This document shows positions 21,471-30,779 of a DNA stretch of 32,608 nucleotides, one piece after another. Under the pieces are notes generated by a model. It ran no database searches and had not been told where the DNA came from. It saw nothing but the letters and a program-made list of their open reading frames with translations. Both the position numbers and the translations under genes were made by a program. Source of the DNA: Prevotellaceae bacterium UBA4372 (GTDB lineage: Bacteria > Bacteroidota > Bacteroidia > Bacteroidales > Bacteroidaceae); assembly GCA_002391275.1 (NCBI GenBank), contig DGSC01000005.1, positions 1 to 32,608 of the forward strand, written 5' to 3'. Positions within the stretch are counted from its first letter, which is position 1; every line of letters starts with the position of its first letter.

Positions 21471-23159
21471 ATGAAAAAACTATTCTTATTGTGCCTGATG
21501 GCGCTTATGCCCGTAGCGCTGATGGCTGTCGAAGCTGAGATTGACGGGCTGTGGTATGAATTGGTCAGTAAAGCGAATATGAAAAGAGCGAAAGTAATAA
21601 AATATAAAGACACTCCTTATTCTGGCGATATTGTGATACCGGCAGAGGTGGAGTATGAAGGGGTGGCTTACAGTGTCACGACTATTGGGGAGTCTGCGTT
21701 CTCTTACTGCTACGGCCTATCCTCCATCACCATTCCCTCCTCTGTAATATCTATCGAAGGAAATATTTATGTAGGTACATTCGCAAACTGCTACGGCCTG
21801 ACCTCCGTTTATATTTCAGATTTGGAAGCTTGGTGTAAAATCTCGTTTATCAACTATGATAGCAACCCTCTTTATTTTGCTCATCACCTCTATCTAAATG
21901 GAGAAGAAGTTAAAGACATCATTATTCCAAATACTGTGACGAGCATCGGGGACTATGCTTTCTTTGGCTGCACCAGCCTGACCTCCGTCACCATCCCCTC
22001 CTCTATCACTTCTATCGGGGAGTCTGCTTTCAAGGGCAGCACCAGCCTCACCTCCGTCACCATCCCCTCCTCTGTCACCTCCATCGGGGAGTATGCTTTC
22101 TCAGGCTGCACCGGCCTCACCTCCGTTTATATTTCAGATTTGGAAGCTTGGTGTAAAATCTCCTTTGGCTTTGCTAGCAACCCTCTTTCTTATGCTCATC
22201 ACCTCTATCTAAATGGAGAAGAAGTTAAAGACCTCATTATTCCAAATACTGTGACGAGCATCGGGAAGTATGCTTTCCGCGGCTGCACTGGCCTCACCTC
22301 CGTCACTATCCCATCCTCTGTCACTTCTATCTGGTACAATGCTTTCTCTGGCTGTACCAGCCTGACCTCCGTCACCATCCCCTCCTCAGTCACCTACATC
22401 GATGGTTCTGCTTTCGCTGGCTGTACCGGCCTCACCTCCGTCACAATACCCTCCTCAGTGACTTCTATTGGGGGCTCTGCTTTCCAAAACTGCTCCGAGT
22501 TGACGTATGTGTACTGCTATGCCGAAACGGCTCCAAGCACTTATCCAAACTTATTTGATGGCTCCTATATTGAGTATTCCACTCTCCACGTCCCAGCATC
22601 TGCCATCGAAAGCTATAGGACAACGGCACCGTGGAGCGGGTTTGGTAAGATTGTGGCATTGGATGGCGATGAGCAATGTGCTACGCCGACAATCTATTAT
22701 AATAGCGGCAAGCTGTCGTTCAAAAGTGATACGGAAGGCGCTACGTTTGTATCGGAGATCAAGGATGCTGACGTGAAGAAGTTCTATGACAGCGAGATAG
22801 CCCTCGGCGTGACCTACAATATCTCTGTCTATGCCACACGCGATGGCTACAGAGACTCTGAAGTGGCCACGGCAACGCTTTGCTGGATTGACGTGGAGCC
22901 GCAGAAAGAGGGCATCAGCGATGATGAGGTTGTAAGCGTGAAGGAGATGAAGGCACAGCCCGTGCTGATTCAGCGCAGCGGCAACGGCATTGCCGTAACA
23001 GGCGCTCCAGCCGGCACACCCATCGCAGTCTATGACCTCAGCGGCCAGCTTCTTGGTTGTGCAACAGCAACTGCAGAAACAACACGCGTTCAAGCTCTGA
23101 ATAGTGAGAAGGTCGTTGTAGTGAAAATCGGGGAACGAGCGGTGAAGGTCGCGAAGTAG
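21471..23159 (+). CDS. BspA-type leucine-rich-repeat secreted protein
   Basis: A 562-residue exported protein. A signal peptide (MKKLFLLCLMALMPVALMA) precedes a series of LRR_5/BspA repeats (about 60-365) with the 23-residue pattern GCTSLTSVTIPSSVTSIGxxAF. Two non-repeat inserts (YISDLEAWCKISF, then HHLYLNGEEVKDIIIPN) occur at about 112-150 and 218-255. Then comes a fibronectin/chitobiase-like domain (about 400-475) and a C-terminal domain with AVYDLSGQLLGCATA that resembles Bacteroidetes type IX secretion or sorting tails. Proteins of this type stick to host proteins or to other bacteria. It stands alone: a terminator precedes it and another follows. Repeat number probably varies between strains. 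Confidence 0.93.
   Translation: MKKLFLLCLMALMPVALMAVEAEIDGLWYELVSKANMKRAKVIKYKDTPYSGDIVIPAEVEYEGVAYSVTTIGESAFSYCYGLSSITIPSSVISIEGNIYVGTFANCYGLTSVYISDLEAWCKISFINYDSNPLYFAHHLYLNGEEVKDIIIPNTVTSIGDYAFFGCTSLTSVTIPSSITSIGESAFKGSTSLTSVTIPSSVTSIGEYAFSGCTGLTSVYISDLEAWCKISFGFASNPLSYAHHLYLNGEEVKDLIIPNTVTSIGKYAFRGCTGLTSVTIPSSVTSIWYNAFSGCTSLTSVTIPSSVTYIDGSAFAGCTGLTSVTIPSSVTSIGGSAFQNCSELTYVYCYAETAPSTYPNLFDGSYIEYSTLHVPASAIESYRTTAPWSGFGKIVALDGDEQCATPTIYYNSGKLSFKSDTEGATFVSEIKDADVKKFYDSEIALGVTYNISVYATRDGYRDSEVATATLCWIDVEPQKEGISDDEVVSVKEMKAQPVLIQRSGNGIAVTGAPAGTPIAVYDLSGQLLGCATATAETTRVQALNSEKVVVVKIGERAVKVAK
21801..22290 (+). repeat. Internal duplication of about 315 bp in the LRR gene
   Basis: The block starting ACCTCCGTTTATATTTCAGA at 21801 recurs at 22119 (offset 318). 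The block with GAGAAGAAGTTAAAGA at 21901 recurs at 22216 (offset 315). Identity is near complete except for a one-codon length change, pointing to a recent in-frame duplication of insert plus LRR units. Confidence 0.85.
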
Positions 23160-23212
23160 GAAAGTCACTTGTGGACGGGAAGCTACGTCGCCAAGTGAGC
23201 ACTAAAAAGAAA

Positions 23213-23242
23213 CACACGAGCGGGAATCAACCCGTTCGTGTG
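23213..23242. terminator. Bidirectional terminator between LRR and kinase genes
   Basis: CACACGAGCGGG (23213-23224) pairs with CCCGTTCGTGTG (23231-23242) over 12 bp with one G-T and a 6-nt loop. CTTTATTT follows on the + strand and TTTCTTTTT on the - strand, so it serves both converging genes. Confidence 0.9.
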
Positions 23243-23294
23243 CTTTATTTATTGGAAGTCAACTCATCAACCAACTCGTCAACCAACTTTTCAA

Positions 23295-24887
23295 TCACTT
23301 TTTGAACTCAACAGCAGCCTTCTCGATGCCGAGGTTCTGCTTGTAGTTCTCGATGTAGCGGTTGAAGCCTTCGACGTCGGCAGCTGTGGGGGCTACCTCC
23401 ACGCCGGTGTTGCCAGCGAAGACAACCTTGTCGAGGTAGTCGGGCAGGGTGAGGTGCTCGGGGTTGTTCACCATGTAGCCTGCGAGCAGGGCGATGCCCC
23501 ATGCGCCGCCTTCGCCTGCCGTCTCCATGACGGAGATAGGCGAGTTCAAGGCTGCGGCGAGCATCTGCTGGCCTACCTTGGGCGTGGTGAAATAGCCGCC
23601 GTGGCCCATGATGCGGTCCACCTTGACATGCTCCTCGTTGAAGAGGATGTCGTTGCCGATCTTGAGCACGCCGATGGCTCCGTAGAGCTGTGCGCGCACG
23701 AAGTTGGCGAGGGTGAACTTGTCGGAGGCTGAGCGTACGAAGAGGGGACGGCCGTCCATGAGGCCTGTGACGGGCTCACCAGAGACGTAGTTGTAGGCCA
23801 TGAGGCCGCCGCAGTCGGGGTCGCCCTGGGCACCGATGTTGAAGATGGTGGAGTAGAGGTCCATGGTGTTCTGCTTAACGCCGAGGGCCTCCTGGTACTC
23901 CTTGAAGAGCTTCACCCAGGCGTTGATCTCGCTGGTGCAGTTGTTGCAGTGGACCATGGCTACGAGCGAGCCGTCTGGGGTGGTGACCATGTCGAGCACT
24001 TCGTAGGGCTTGGTGAGGGGTTTCTCCAGGACGATCATGGAGAAGCTGGAGGTGCCTGCGCTCACATTACCTGTGCGCTGACGTACGGCGTTGGTGGCTG
24101 CCATGCCGGTGCCTGCGTCGCCTTCGGGGGGACAGACGGGTATGCCGGGCTTGAGGTGGCCGCTGACGTCGAGCTTGATGGCGCCTTCGGGGGTGAGGAA
24201 GCCTGCATTCTCGCCTGCCACGAGCACGCGCGGCAGTATGTCGAGCAGCTTCCACGAGAAGCCACGAGGAGCGATGAGCTGGTCGAACTTCTCGACCATG
24301 GTGGCGTCGTAGGTCTTCGTGGCGGGGTCAACGGGAATCATGCCGGAGGCGTCGCCTACGCCGAGCACTTTCTGACCTGTCACCTGCCAGTGGACGTAGC
24401 CGGCGAGGGTGGTGAGGAAGGTGATGGCGGGCACATGCTCCTCGTTGTCGAGGATGGCCTCGTAGAGGTGCGAGATGCTCCAGCGCAGGGGGATGTTGTA
24501 GTTGAAGAGTTCGCTGAGCTCTGCGGCTGCCTTGCCCGTGTTGGTGTTGCGCCAGGTGCGGAAGGGTACCATGATTTCGCCCCGCTCGTTGAAGGGCATA
24601 TAGCCGTGCATCATGGCCGAGAAGCCGATGGCAGCAAGGGTCTCAATCTCGCAGTCGTACTCCTTCAGCACGTTCTTGCGAAGGTCGGCGTAGCAGTCCT
24701 GAAGGCCGTACCAGATGGCTTCGGTGGAGTAGGTCCAGAGGCCGTCGACGAGCTGGTTCTCCCAGGTGTGGGAGCCTTGAGCTATGGGCTTGTTCTCGGG
24801 GTCGATGAGAACGGCTTTGATGCGGGTGGAGCCAAACTCAATGCCGAGGATGGCCTTGCCGGATTCGATTGTTTGTTTTGCAGTCAT
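23295..24887 (-). CDS. FGGY-family sugar kinase, probable L-ribulokinase
   Basis: A 530-residue FGGY carbohydrate kinase. The N-terminal ATPase fold begins GIEFGSTRIKAVLID (about 14-28), followed by sugar-site motifs (IGFSAMMHGYMPF; FRTWRNTNTG) and the second domain with GDAGTGMAATNAV and TGNVSAGTSSFSM. MGHGGYFTTP near 450 is the FGGY-type C-terminal signature. The sequence matches my memory of the Bacteroidetes kinase encoded in arabinose clusters, and araA lies 6.9 kb away on the same strand, so L-ribulose phosphorylation is the best guess. D-xylulokinase activity is the main alternative. It has its own promoter (24920-24951) and a terminator downstream. Confidence 0.88.
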   Translation of the reverse strand: MTAKQTIESGKAILGIEFGSTRIKAVLIDPENKPIAQGSHTWENQLVDGLWTYSTEAIWYGLQDCYADLRKNVLKEYDCEIETLAAIGFSAMMHGYMPFNERGEIMVPFRTWRNTNTGKAAAELSELFNYNIPLRWSISHLYEAILDNEEHVPAITFLTTLAGYVHWQVTGQKVLGVGDASGMIPVDPATKTYDATMVEKFDQLIAPRGFSWKLLDILPRVLVAGENAGFLTPEGAIKLDVSGHLKPGIPVCPPEGDAGTGMAATNAVRQRTGNVSAGTSSFSMIVLEKPLTKPYEVLDMVTTPDGSLVAMVHCNNCTSEINAWVKLFKEYQEALGVKQNTMDLYSTIFNIGAQGDPDCGGLMAYNYVSGEPVTGLMDGRPLFVRSASDKFTLANFVRAQLYGAIGVLKIGNDILFNEEHVKVDRIMGHGGYFTTPKVGQQMLAAALNSPISVMETAGEGGAWGIALLAGYMVNNPEHLTLPDYLDKVVFAGNTGVEVAPTAADVEGFNRYIENYKQNLGIEKAAVEFKK

Positions 24888-24919
24888 TGTTATTAATTTA
24901 GTTTATAGGGTTCTGTCGG

Positions 24920-24951
24920 CAAAGTTAAATTTAATTCTGTATATGGCCAAA
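24920..24951 (-). promoter_or_regulatory. Promoter of the FGGY kinase gene
   Basis: On the - strand -33 TTTG (plus 24948-24951), a 20-bp spacer and -7 TAACTTTG (plus 24920-24927). The ATG at 24887 follows about 25 nt after the expected start site. Confidence 0.7.
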
Positions 24952-24992
24952 CTTTTTCGTGATTTATTGTTTAAACTAATATAAGAACAAAA

Positions 24993-25030
24993 AATACACA
25001 TAGGTGTAGTTGCGTGCACCTATGTGTATT
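24993..25030 (-). terminator. Terminator of the protease-nuclease / small peptide unit
   Basis: AATACACATAGGTG (24993-25006) and CACCTATGTGTATT (25017-25030) form a perfect 14-bp stem with a 10-nt loop. On the - strand it is followed by TTTTTTGTTCTT. Confidence 0.9.
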
Positions 25031-25066
25031 ATTATCCTATTTGTGGAAAGTGGTTAACAGAGGCTG

Positions 25067-25255
25067 TTAATCGGTCTGCCAGTCTTCGTTCCACACGTTG
25101 TAGACACCGCCACCTTTGACACGAGCAGATTCGGTTGAGCCGCCCCCATACTTGATATTTTCCTTATTGCTTATATCAGTGATGGTCTCAGCTATCAGAT
25201 TCGTGGCTTCCACTTTGACGGAATACAGCTCTGGAGCTAAATAATTTCTTTTCAT
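25067..25255 (-). CDS. 62-residue peptide gene of unknown function
   Basis: A short gene directly behind the protease-nuclease gene (10-nt gap, same strand). ATG at 25255 gives 62 residues. The frame is open to 25291, but that start would overlap the upstream gene. The product starts MKRNYLAPELYSVKVEATN and ends WNEDWQTD, with a glycine-rich middle (KYGGGSTES, VKGGG). No lipobox or normal signal peptide is visible. It fits, from memory, a loose class of Bacteroidales peptides with the start MKKxYxxPxxxxVxLE and a short acidic/aromatic end, often next to exported proteins. Function is unknown. Confidence 0.7.
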   Translation of the reverse strand: MKRNYLAPELYSVKVEATNLIAETITDISNKENIKYGGGSTESARVKGGGVYNVWNEDWQTD

Positions 25256-25265
25256 TGTAGTATAA

Positions 25266-28200
25266 TTATTTAATATATACTTTTTTACCATTGTTCATAT
25301 ACACGCCTTTTGCTCTGGGCATGCCGGTGAGTTTTCGTCCGTTGAGGTCGTACCAGACGCCAGTTTCCTGCTGATTGCTGACGTTTTCTATTCCATCGGC
25401 ACTTTGATCGAAGTTGAGGACGAAGGACTTGATGAGCGTGTTGGGGTCAGCTGCGTTGCCGGCGGTGAGGCCTTCGAGGGTGAAGTAAGCGCGTTGGGCA
25501 GCTATCTTTGCGCCAGCCTCTGGATAATAGATGGTGTTCTTTGCGCCAAGGAAGAGGATGCTCTTGTCGGCGTCTTCGAACTCGCGGTAGTTGTAGGTGC
25601 CACAGAAAGTGATGGACTTGCCATCGCCGAGGTCGCAGCTCTTGTCGTGACGTGTGTTGTCGATGGTGACCCCCGAGAAGGTGGGATTCACGATGTTGTT
25701 GCTGTTCTCACCCCACTTGACAATATAAGGTGTGCCTGCTGTGATGGAGGTGACTGCACCGTTGCCTGTTTCAGGTGTGAAGTTCAGTGTCAGAGTTCCT
25801 TGATTGAACTCGGCAGAATTGAGGGCTCGGATGTCTGCACCAGCCAAGTCGCTTTCTGCAATCTGCTCGGCACTCAGGTCGAACGGCAGGCAGAGGGTGT
25901 TCCAATCGCCATCCTTCCAAAGGGTGCGGTCAGCGAGGGTGACGTTGACGAGCTTGCCATTGTTTGCCTCAATCACGCTGGCGTTGTCAGAGTTGTTGGC
26001 AAGGGTGATCGTTGGGATGGTTACAGACACCTCGCGGTAGATCTGTGGTGCAGAACCTGTACTCGTACCAGAATAGCAGGAGAAGATAGGACTATTGTTA
26101 TTCGGGTTGTAGCGTATGATATTGCGTGTATTCGACCCTTGGAATGTAATGGTAGCATCACCGGAACTGATAGAAACTGTTGCCTTAGCATTAGCGTCGG
26201 CTGTTTCCTTTGTTCTCAACCAGTTACTGCCGCTGCTTGCTGCATACAGATAACCATTGCCAACGTTGAAGAGGTAGTTCGTGCCATCCTTCTCCAGGGT
26301 GATGACCTGTGCGGCATCACCTGGTGTCAGCGTGCCGTCATCGTTAATCGTCACGTCATCTGTGGCTGCGCGGTTGTTGCTGTTCTGCGTTGTGCTGAGC
26401 ACATACCTGGAGTTATCATTGACGTATGCTATCATGATCTTATCGCCGTCGGCGAGTGTGCTGGCATCGGTGACCAGTGCATAAGTGCCAGAACCAACGA
26501 CAGGATCAGGAGTTGTCGCTTCTGAGACGGTCAGCGTGTAGGATGCAGAGCCACTGTTGTAGCTGTTGTTGCCAGCGAATGTGGCGGTGATGACGGTTGT
26601 ACCTGCTGCAACAGGGGTGACCTCACCAGTAGCGACATCAATTGTTGCTACGGTCTGGTCGCTGCTGCTATAGGTGACGTTCAGGTTGGCAGGCGTGGTG
26701 GTCAGTGTCGGCTCTGTGAAGTCCTCTCCGATGGTAGCTGTGGCCTCAGTAGGATTGAAGGCCATTGTTACATTCTGCTTATAGACAGGTTCCACGTAGT
26801 TGTCGTAGTCGAAGACATCATTGATGCATATACCCCAGATGTATTCCTGCAAGCCAGGATAGTCGATGAAGGGGTTGCGGTTGTTCTGGATGGCATAGAC
26901 GGCATTGTTGCGGTTGATCTCTTTCTCGCTGACGGGGTCGTTCTTTGCCCACTCCATCAGCATGTTCAGTTGCCATTCCTGCAAACCAGGATAAGTGCTT
27001 CCGTCAATGGTGGCACGAATGCCGTCAGCATTTCCTGCATACCAGTCAGCCAGTTTCTCCTCGTAGCAAGTCACCATATAGAAATAGGTACGCGCGAAGT
27101 CGCCCTTGTACTCGTCGGCAGGCTCAAAGACTGTGCCAGTGTAGCCGGGATAGGTGCAGGTGCCGAGCTTGCTGAAATTGTTCGTGGACTTATAGTCTTC
27201 ACCGTTCGTTTCGCCGAAGGGATAGTTGGAACGCTTTCCATTGACAAAACCGTCGGTGGGGTAGATGTGGTGCAAGTCAGTGTACATCGGAGTATTGCTA
27301 TTGAACCAGCTCTGAGGCCATGAATGTTCGCGGTTGTAGCAATCGCCTTCCTTTGAATAGCTTGAGCCACTGGTTACAGGTGTGTAGTTGGTGATATTGG
27401 AGTACATATCCCAAATCTTTCCATCGCTGCGCACGTCGGTGGTCTTGAAAGCTGTCCACAGGTAGTCGTAGCTCTTCTCCGTGCGGTTGTAGATGATTCC
27501 GCACATCGCTGTCTTCAGCGCTTCGCCCTTCTTGCCATCGGCATTCTTATAGTAATCGTCTGTCGGGTCGTCTGGGGTTGGGTCGTCGCCCGTGCCAGAA
27601 CTGCCGCCAATCAATGTGATTTCATCGACATAGGCACGTTTGCTGCTTGTAGCTAAGGTGATGGTTACAGCGCCTGACGCATTGGTGAGGTTTACGGTGC
27701 AGAGCGTCCAATCGGTAGCTGGTGTGAACTCTGTTACATCAGCAGTAGCGCCTGTGACGGTCACGTTCAGTTTGCCAGTGTCGCTGCCGTATTTTTTGAG
27801 ATAGAAGGTCAGCGTGCCAGTGCCTGTCAGTGCAATGCTATTAGTGGTCATGGAACCAACAGCACTACCGCTACCAAATTTAAGGCAACCGCCATTGCTG
27901 TGAGCACCAGTGTTACTTCCAGCATAAATCTTAGTTAGAGTCTGCCAACCTTTGTAATCCAGATATTGATAATCTGAAGCAAGATTGCTTGTTCCGTCAC
28001 TGCCACTATAGCCGCTCAATCCTTCATAGAGCAACGTCCCTTCGCTGGGCGTCGGCTCGTCAGGCGTCGTGCTTGCAGTAGCTGTAGCAGAAAGAGCGAC
28101 GGTGACAGCTTCAGCGCCTGCACTCGAGAGGGTGACAGAACCAGTATAGCTTCCAGCCACAGTAGGTGTAAACGTCACGCTGACGGTTGCTCCTTCTTCT

Positions 28201-30659
28201 GAAGCCGTACGAGAAATGCTTGTTGAGCTGAGGGAGAACACGTTGTCTGGGTTCGTCGTAAGGCTAACCGTGATGTCTTCTGTGAGACCTTCGCTCAGTA
28301 CTTCAAAGGTCTTTGTCTGAGGCGTGCCGACGGTAGTCTCGAAGGCTAAAGACTCATCTGCTACGATCAGAGGATCGGGCGTGGCCGGTGTCGTCCCATC
28401 GCTATATTCCATGTACAGATTAGCCTGGATCATGGAAGATGTCGGGGTGCTGGTATAGGTAGTGAAGCGCGGACTGCTGCTGTTGTAGAGCATGGTGCCA
28501 TAAGATCCCATTGTCATCGTGACGCCATCCGTGCCGTTTGCCAGTGTCCATGTGCTGGCTGTTGAGCTATAGGAAACGTTCTTAGCAGCTGTTGACCTGA
28601 GATACTGATTGCTGCTTTCGTTCTGGAACGTCCAGCCGTTATCCTGATCGCCATCAAGAATAAACACAGCTACGTTATCGTTGATAGTGATCACATCGTT
28701 GCTCGAAGTAATTGAAACGTTGCTGAGGTAGCTGCTGTTCAATGCTCCAGCCGCCATATTCTTGCTGCCACAAGCGATGATGTAGCGCAGGCCAGCTTCG
28801 AGGTCATCGGTTGAAGTGACGAGCTTGAACGTCTTGGTGCTGGGGTCGCTGCTGCTTGCGCCGATAGTATAGGTTGCTGTTGCAACAGCACTCTGCTCAC
28901 CATCCTTAATGGCGATAGCCTTGACGGTCTTTGTTTCGCTGATGGTCAACGCTGATGTATAGGGGGTGGAAGAAGCCGAGGGCGTGCTTCCATCAAGGGT
29001 GTAGTAGATGGATGCTCCATTTGTAGCACAATTGATGGTCACCGTCTGAGCCTCTGCATAGCGTCCGCCTGCGGGCGAGAAGGTCGGTGTAGCTATGTTG
29101 CTGATGCCCACGAAGTCGAACGAGATGGTGCCGTCGGCGTTCTGCGTGATATTCTCAACGGAAGAATCAAGATACTTGGTACCGTCTGAATTGTTGTTAT
29201 AGAGCGAAGCAGCAGGTGTAGTGCTCTTGCCAAAGGCATTGACCGAGCCATAGGGGAACGGGTCGTTCTTCATCCCTGCGAAGGTGTACGATTTCGAACC
29301 TTCAGAGTCAGTGGTATATTGATAATTGTTGTCGGCTGCTACCCAGGTCATGCGCTGATGACTGGGGTCGTCGTTAGGAGCATTGTTGTTCCATACCGTA
29401 GAATTATAGTCCACATGGAGTATGAGCAGACCTTTGCCAGGGAGGCTGGCATCCCAGCCTGTCTTCTGGCGGTTCTCTAAGAGGTAGTACTCGTTGTTGT
29501 TGGCTTTGTTATAAATGACATAGCTATTGCTTCCAGAGGTTTGCAATGCAGCCATGTTAGTGATGCTCTGGGTGTTGACTAGTTCAATTGGTTCTTTCCA
29601 TCCTGCCACCCAACGCTCATAGCTGGTATAACCTGCAGGCTGATAGCCATTATCGTTGTAGGAACCGCTGTCCATTAAGTCCCAATAGCCCATGCCTTGG
29701 CCACCACTGTAGTCTGTGTCGTAGAAGTCTGGATAGCCGAGGCAGTGGCTGAACTCGTGGCACATAGTGCCGATGCCGGCAATGTTATTGTCACCATTCA
29801 GTTCTCCGCCACAGGCATAAGTATCAATCTTAACTCCGTCGAGTGTTTGGGTTCCGGAGCCATCGCCATAATAGCTTGCCGACGACAAGGTCCATTCATG
29901 CGGCCAAATAGTTTCGTCAGCTCCTCCGTCAGCCTCGCCTTGACCTGCATAAACAACATAGACTTGTTCAACAGTTTTATCGTTGTTCCAATCGTAGTCG
30001 GCAAAGTTTACTTGAGAGTCAACCAGCTTTAAAGCTTCAATCACCATAGCGGCAGGATGCTGGTCATTTCCATCGCTGTCGTTTCCTCCATAATAAGATT
30101 GTGCCTTTGACACGGTGACAGGGCCTACTATATCAAAGGTCAGCTCGAATAGTCCCTCGCTTTGAGCATAGAAATAATCGTACATTGAACCTTTGAAGTT
30201 CCCATACGAGAAATTCTGCTCATTAGCAATACGCTTGTAAAGGGCATTATTGTTAGATGCATTGAACGATACATCTGTGAAATTGACAAGGATGATAAGT
30301 CCCTTCTTCTTGCCAGTGATACTTCCCACTTCGCCAATTTTTCGTGGTGCCAGACGACGCAGACGGCGCTGGTTGGCTGCAGCACGACGCAAGGCTGCCC
30401 GCTGTTTAACAGCTTGCAGGTCTATGCTTTGGTAAATGTTGTTGCCCACTGACTGATAGGCTTTGCCATCTGCGCCGAGCCAGTAGTGGGCATGCTCGTC
30501 ACCAATGAGAGTGGCGCTGATAGTATTGCCATCGCTGAGGGTGAGAGTACGTTTTAGGCCTGGTTTTGCGGGTATAGCAAACGTTGCCATAGCCAACAAC
30601 GAGGCCATGACAAGCATAGTAAATCGCTTGCCGCCTTTCACATGTAAGTTTTTTATCAT
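25266..30659 (-). CDS. Secreted M6-type metalloprotease fused to endonuclease I domain
   Basis: A 1797-residue exported protein. In order: signal peptide (about 1-28); M6-type metalloprotease (about 110-370) with zinc site HEFSHCLGYPD at 301-311; a chitobiase-like beta domain (about 527-597); a beta domain (about 605-750); an Ig-like domain (about 770-870); a carbohydrate-binding-like jelly roll (about 880-1015); an endonuclease I domain (about 1033-1275) with NREHSWPQSW at 1109-1118 and DLHHIYPTDGFVNGKRSNYP after it; a BIG_2-like domain (about 1297-1382); two more beta regions; and a tail (about 1755-1797) with WYDLNGRKL and KGVYMNNGKKV. Both catalytic sites look intact. It probably degrades host or biofilm protein and DNA outside the cell. 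Confidence 0.92.
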   Translation of the reverse strand: MIKNLHVKGGKRFTMLVMASLLAMATFAIPAKPGLKRTLTLSDGNTISATLIGDEHAHYWLGADGKAYQSVGNNIYQSIDLQAVKQRAALRRAAANQRRLRRLAPRKIGEVGSITGKKKGLIILVNFTDVSFNASNNNALYKRIANEQNFSYGNFKGSMYDYFYAQSEGLFELTFDIVGPVTVSKAQSYYGGNDSDGNDQHPAAMVIEALKLVDSQVNFADYDWNNDKTVEQVYVVYAGQGEADGGADETIWPHEWTLSSASYYGDGSGTQTLDGVKIDTYACGGELNGDNNIAGIGTMCHEFSHCLGYPDFYDTDYSGGQGMGYWDLMDSGSYNDNGYQPAGYTSYERWVAGWKEPIELVNTQSITNMAALQTSGSNSYVIYNKANNNEYYLLENRQKTGWDASLPGKGLLILHVDYNSTVWNNNAPNDDPSHQRMTWVAADNNYQYTTDSEGSKSYTFAGMKNDPFPYGSVNAFGKSTTPAASLYNNNSDGTKYLDSSVENITQNADGTISFDFVGISNIATPTFSPAGGRYAEAQTVTINCATNGASIYYTLDGSTPSASSTPYTSALTISETKTVKAIAIKDGEQSAVATATYTIGASSSDPSTKTFKLVTSTDDLEAGLRYIIACGSKNMAAGALNSSYLSNVSITSSNDVITINDNVAVFILDGDQDNGWTFQNESSNQYLRSTAAKNVSYSSTASTWTLANGTDGVTMTMGSYGTMLYNSSSPRFTTYTSTPTSSMIQANLYMEYSDGTTPATPDPLIVADESLAFETTVGTPQTKTFEVLSEGLTEDITVSLTTNPDNVFSLSSTSISRTASEEGATVSVTFTPTVAGSYTGSVTLSSAGAEAVTVALSATATASTTPDEPTPSEGTLLYEGLSGYSGSDGTSNLASDYQYLDYKGWQTLTKIYAGSNTGAHSNGGCLKFGSGSAVGSMTTNSIALTGTGTLTFYLKKYGSDTGKLNVTVTGATADVTEFTPATDWTLCTVNLTNASGAVTITLATSSKRAYVDEITLIGGSSGTGDDPTPDDPTDDYYKNADGKKGEALKTAMCGIIYNRTEKSYDYLWTAFKTTDVRSDGKIWDMYSNITNYTPVTSGSSYSKEGDCYNREHSWPQSWFNSNTPMYTDLHHIYPTDGFVNGKRSNYPFGETNGEDYKSTNNFSKLGTCTYPGYTGTVFEPADEYKGDFARTYFYMVTCYEEKLADWYAGNADGIRATIDGSTYPGLQEWQLNMLMEWAKNDPVSEKEINRNNAVYAIQNNRNPFIDYPGLQEYIWGICINDVFDYDNYVEPVYKQNVTMAFNPTEATATIGEDFTEPTLTTTPANLNVTYSSSDQTVATIDVATGEVTPVAAGTTVITATFAGNNSYNSGSASYTLTVSEATTPDPVVGSGTYALVTDASTLADGDKIMIAYVNDNSRYVLSTTQNSNNRAATDDVTINDDGTLTPGDAAQVITLEKDGTNYLFNVGNGYLYAASSGSNWLRTKETADANAKATVSISSGDATITFQGSNTRNIIRYNPNNNSPIFSCYSGTSTGSAPQIYREVSVTIPTITLANNSDNASVIEANNGKLVNVTLADRTLWKDGDWNTLCLPFDLSAEQIAESDLAGADIRALNSAEFNQGTLTLNFTPETGNGAVTSITAGTPYIVKWGENSNNIVNPTFSGVTIDNTRHDKSCDLGDGKSITFCGTYNYREFEDADKSILFLGAKNTIYYPEAGAKIAAQRAYFTLEGLTAGNAADPNTLIKSFVLNFDQSADGIENVSNQQETGVWYDLNGRKLTGMPRAKGVYMNNGKKVYIK

Positions 30660-30729
30660 TTCTTTTGGTTATAAAGTGAATATTTCTTCTGCAAGTATTG
30701 CACTTTTACAAGTGCTAACAATTTGGCTG

Positions 30730-30760
30730 CAAAAATAATACTAAAAGAAAAGGTAATCAA
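30730..30760 (-). promoter_or_regulatory. Promoter of the protease-nuclease gene
   Basis: On the - strand -33 TTG (plus 30758-30760), a 20-bp spacer and -7 TATTTTTG (plus 30730-30737). The expected leader before the ATG at 30659 is about 65 nt. Confidence 0.6.
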
Positions 30761-30779
30761 CAAAAAGGAGATTTATTTT

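Noticed and set aside
21700..22500. Regularly spaced repeats considered as a CRISPR-like array
   Set aside because: The period is about 69 bp, the units are in frame and they encode LRR_5 repeats, so this is protein-coding repetition.
23949..24896. 315-codon open frame on the + strand antisense to the FGGY kinase
   Set aside because: Histidine/glycine/alanine-rich composition typical of antisense frames. The kinase frame covers the same DNA with full family motifs.
25404..26525. 373-codon open frame on the + strand antisense to the protease-nuclease gene
   Set aside because: No domain-like motifs, and the - strand frame is continuous with recognisable domains throughout.
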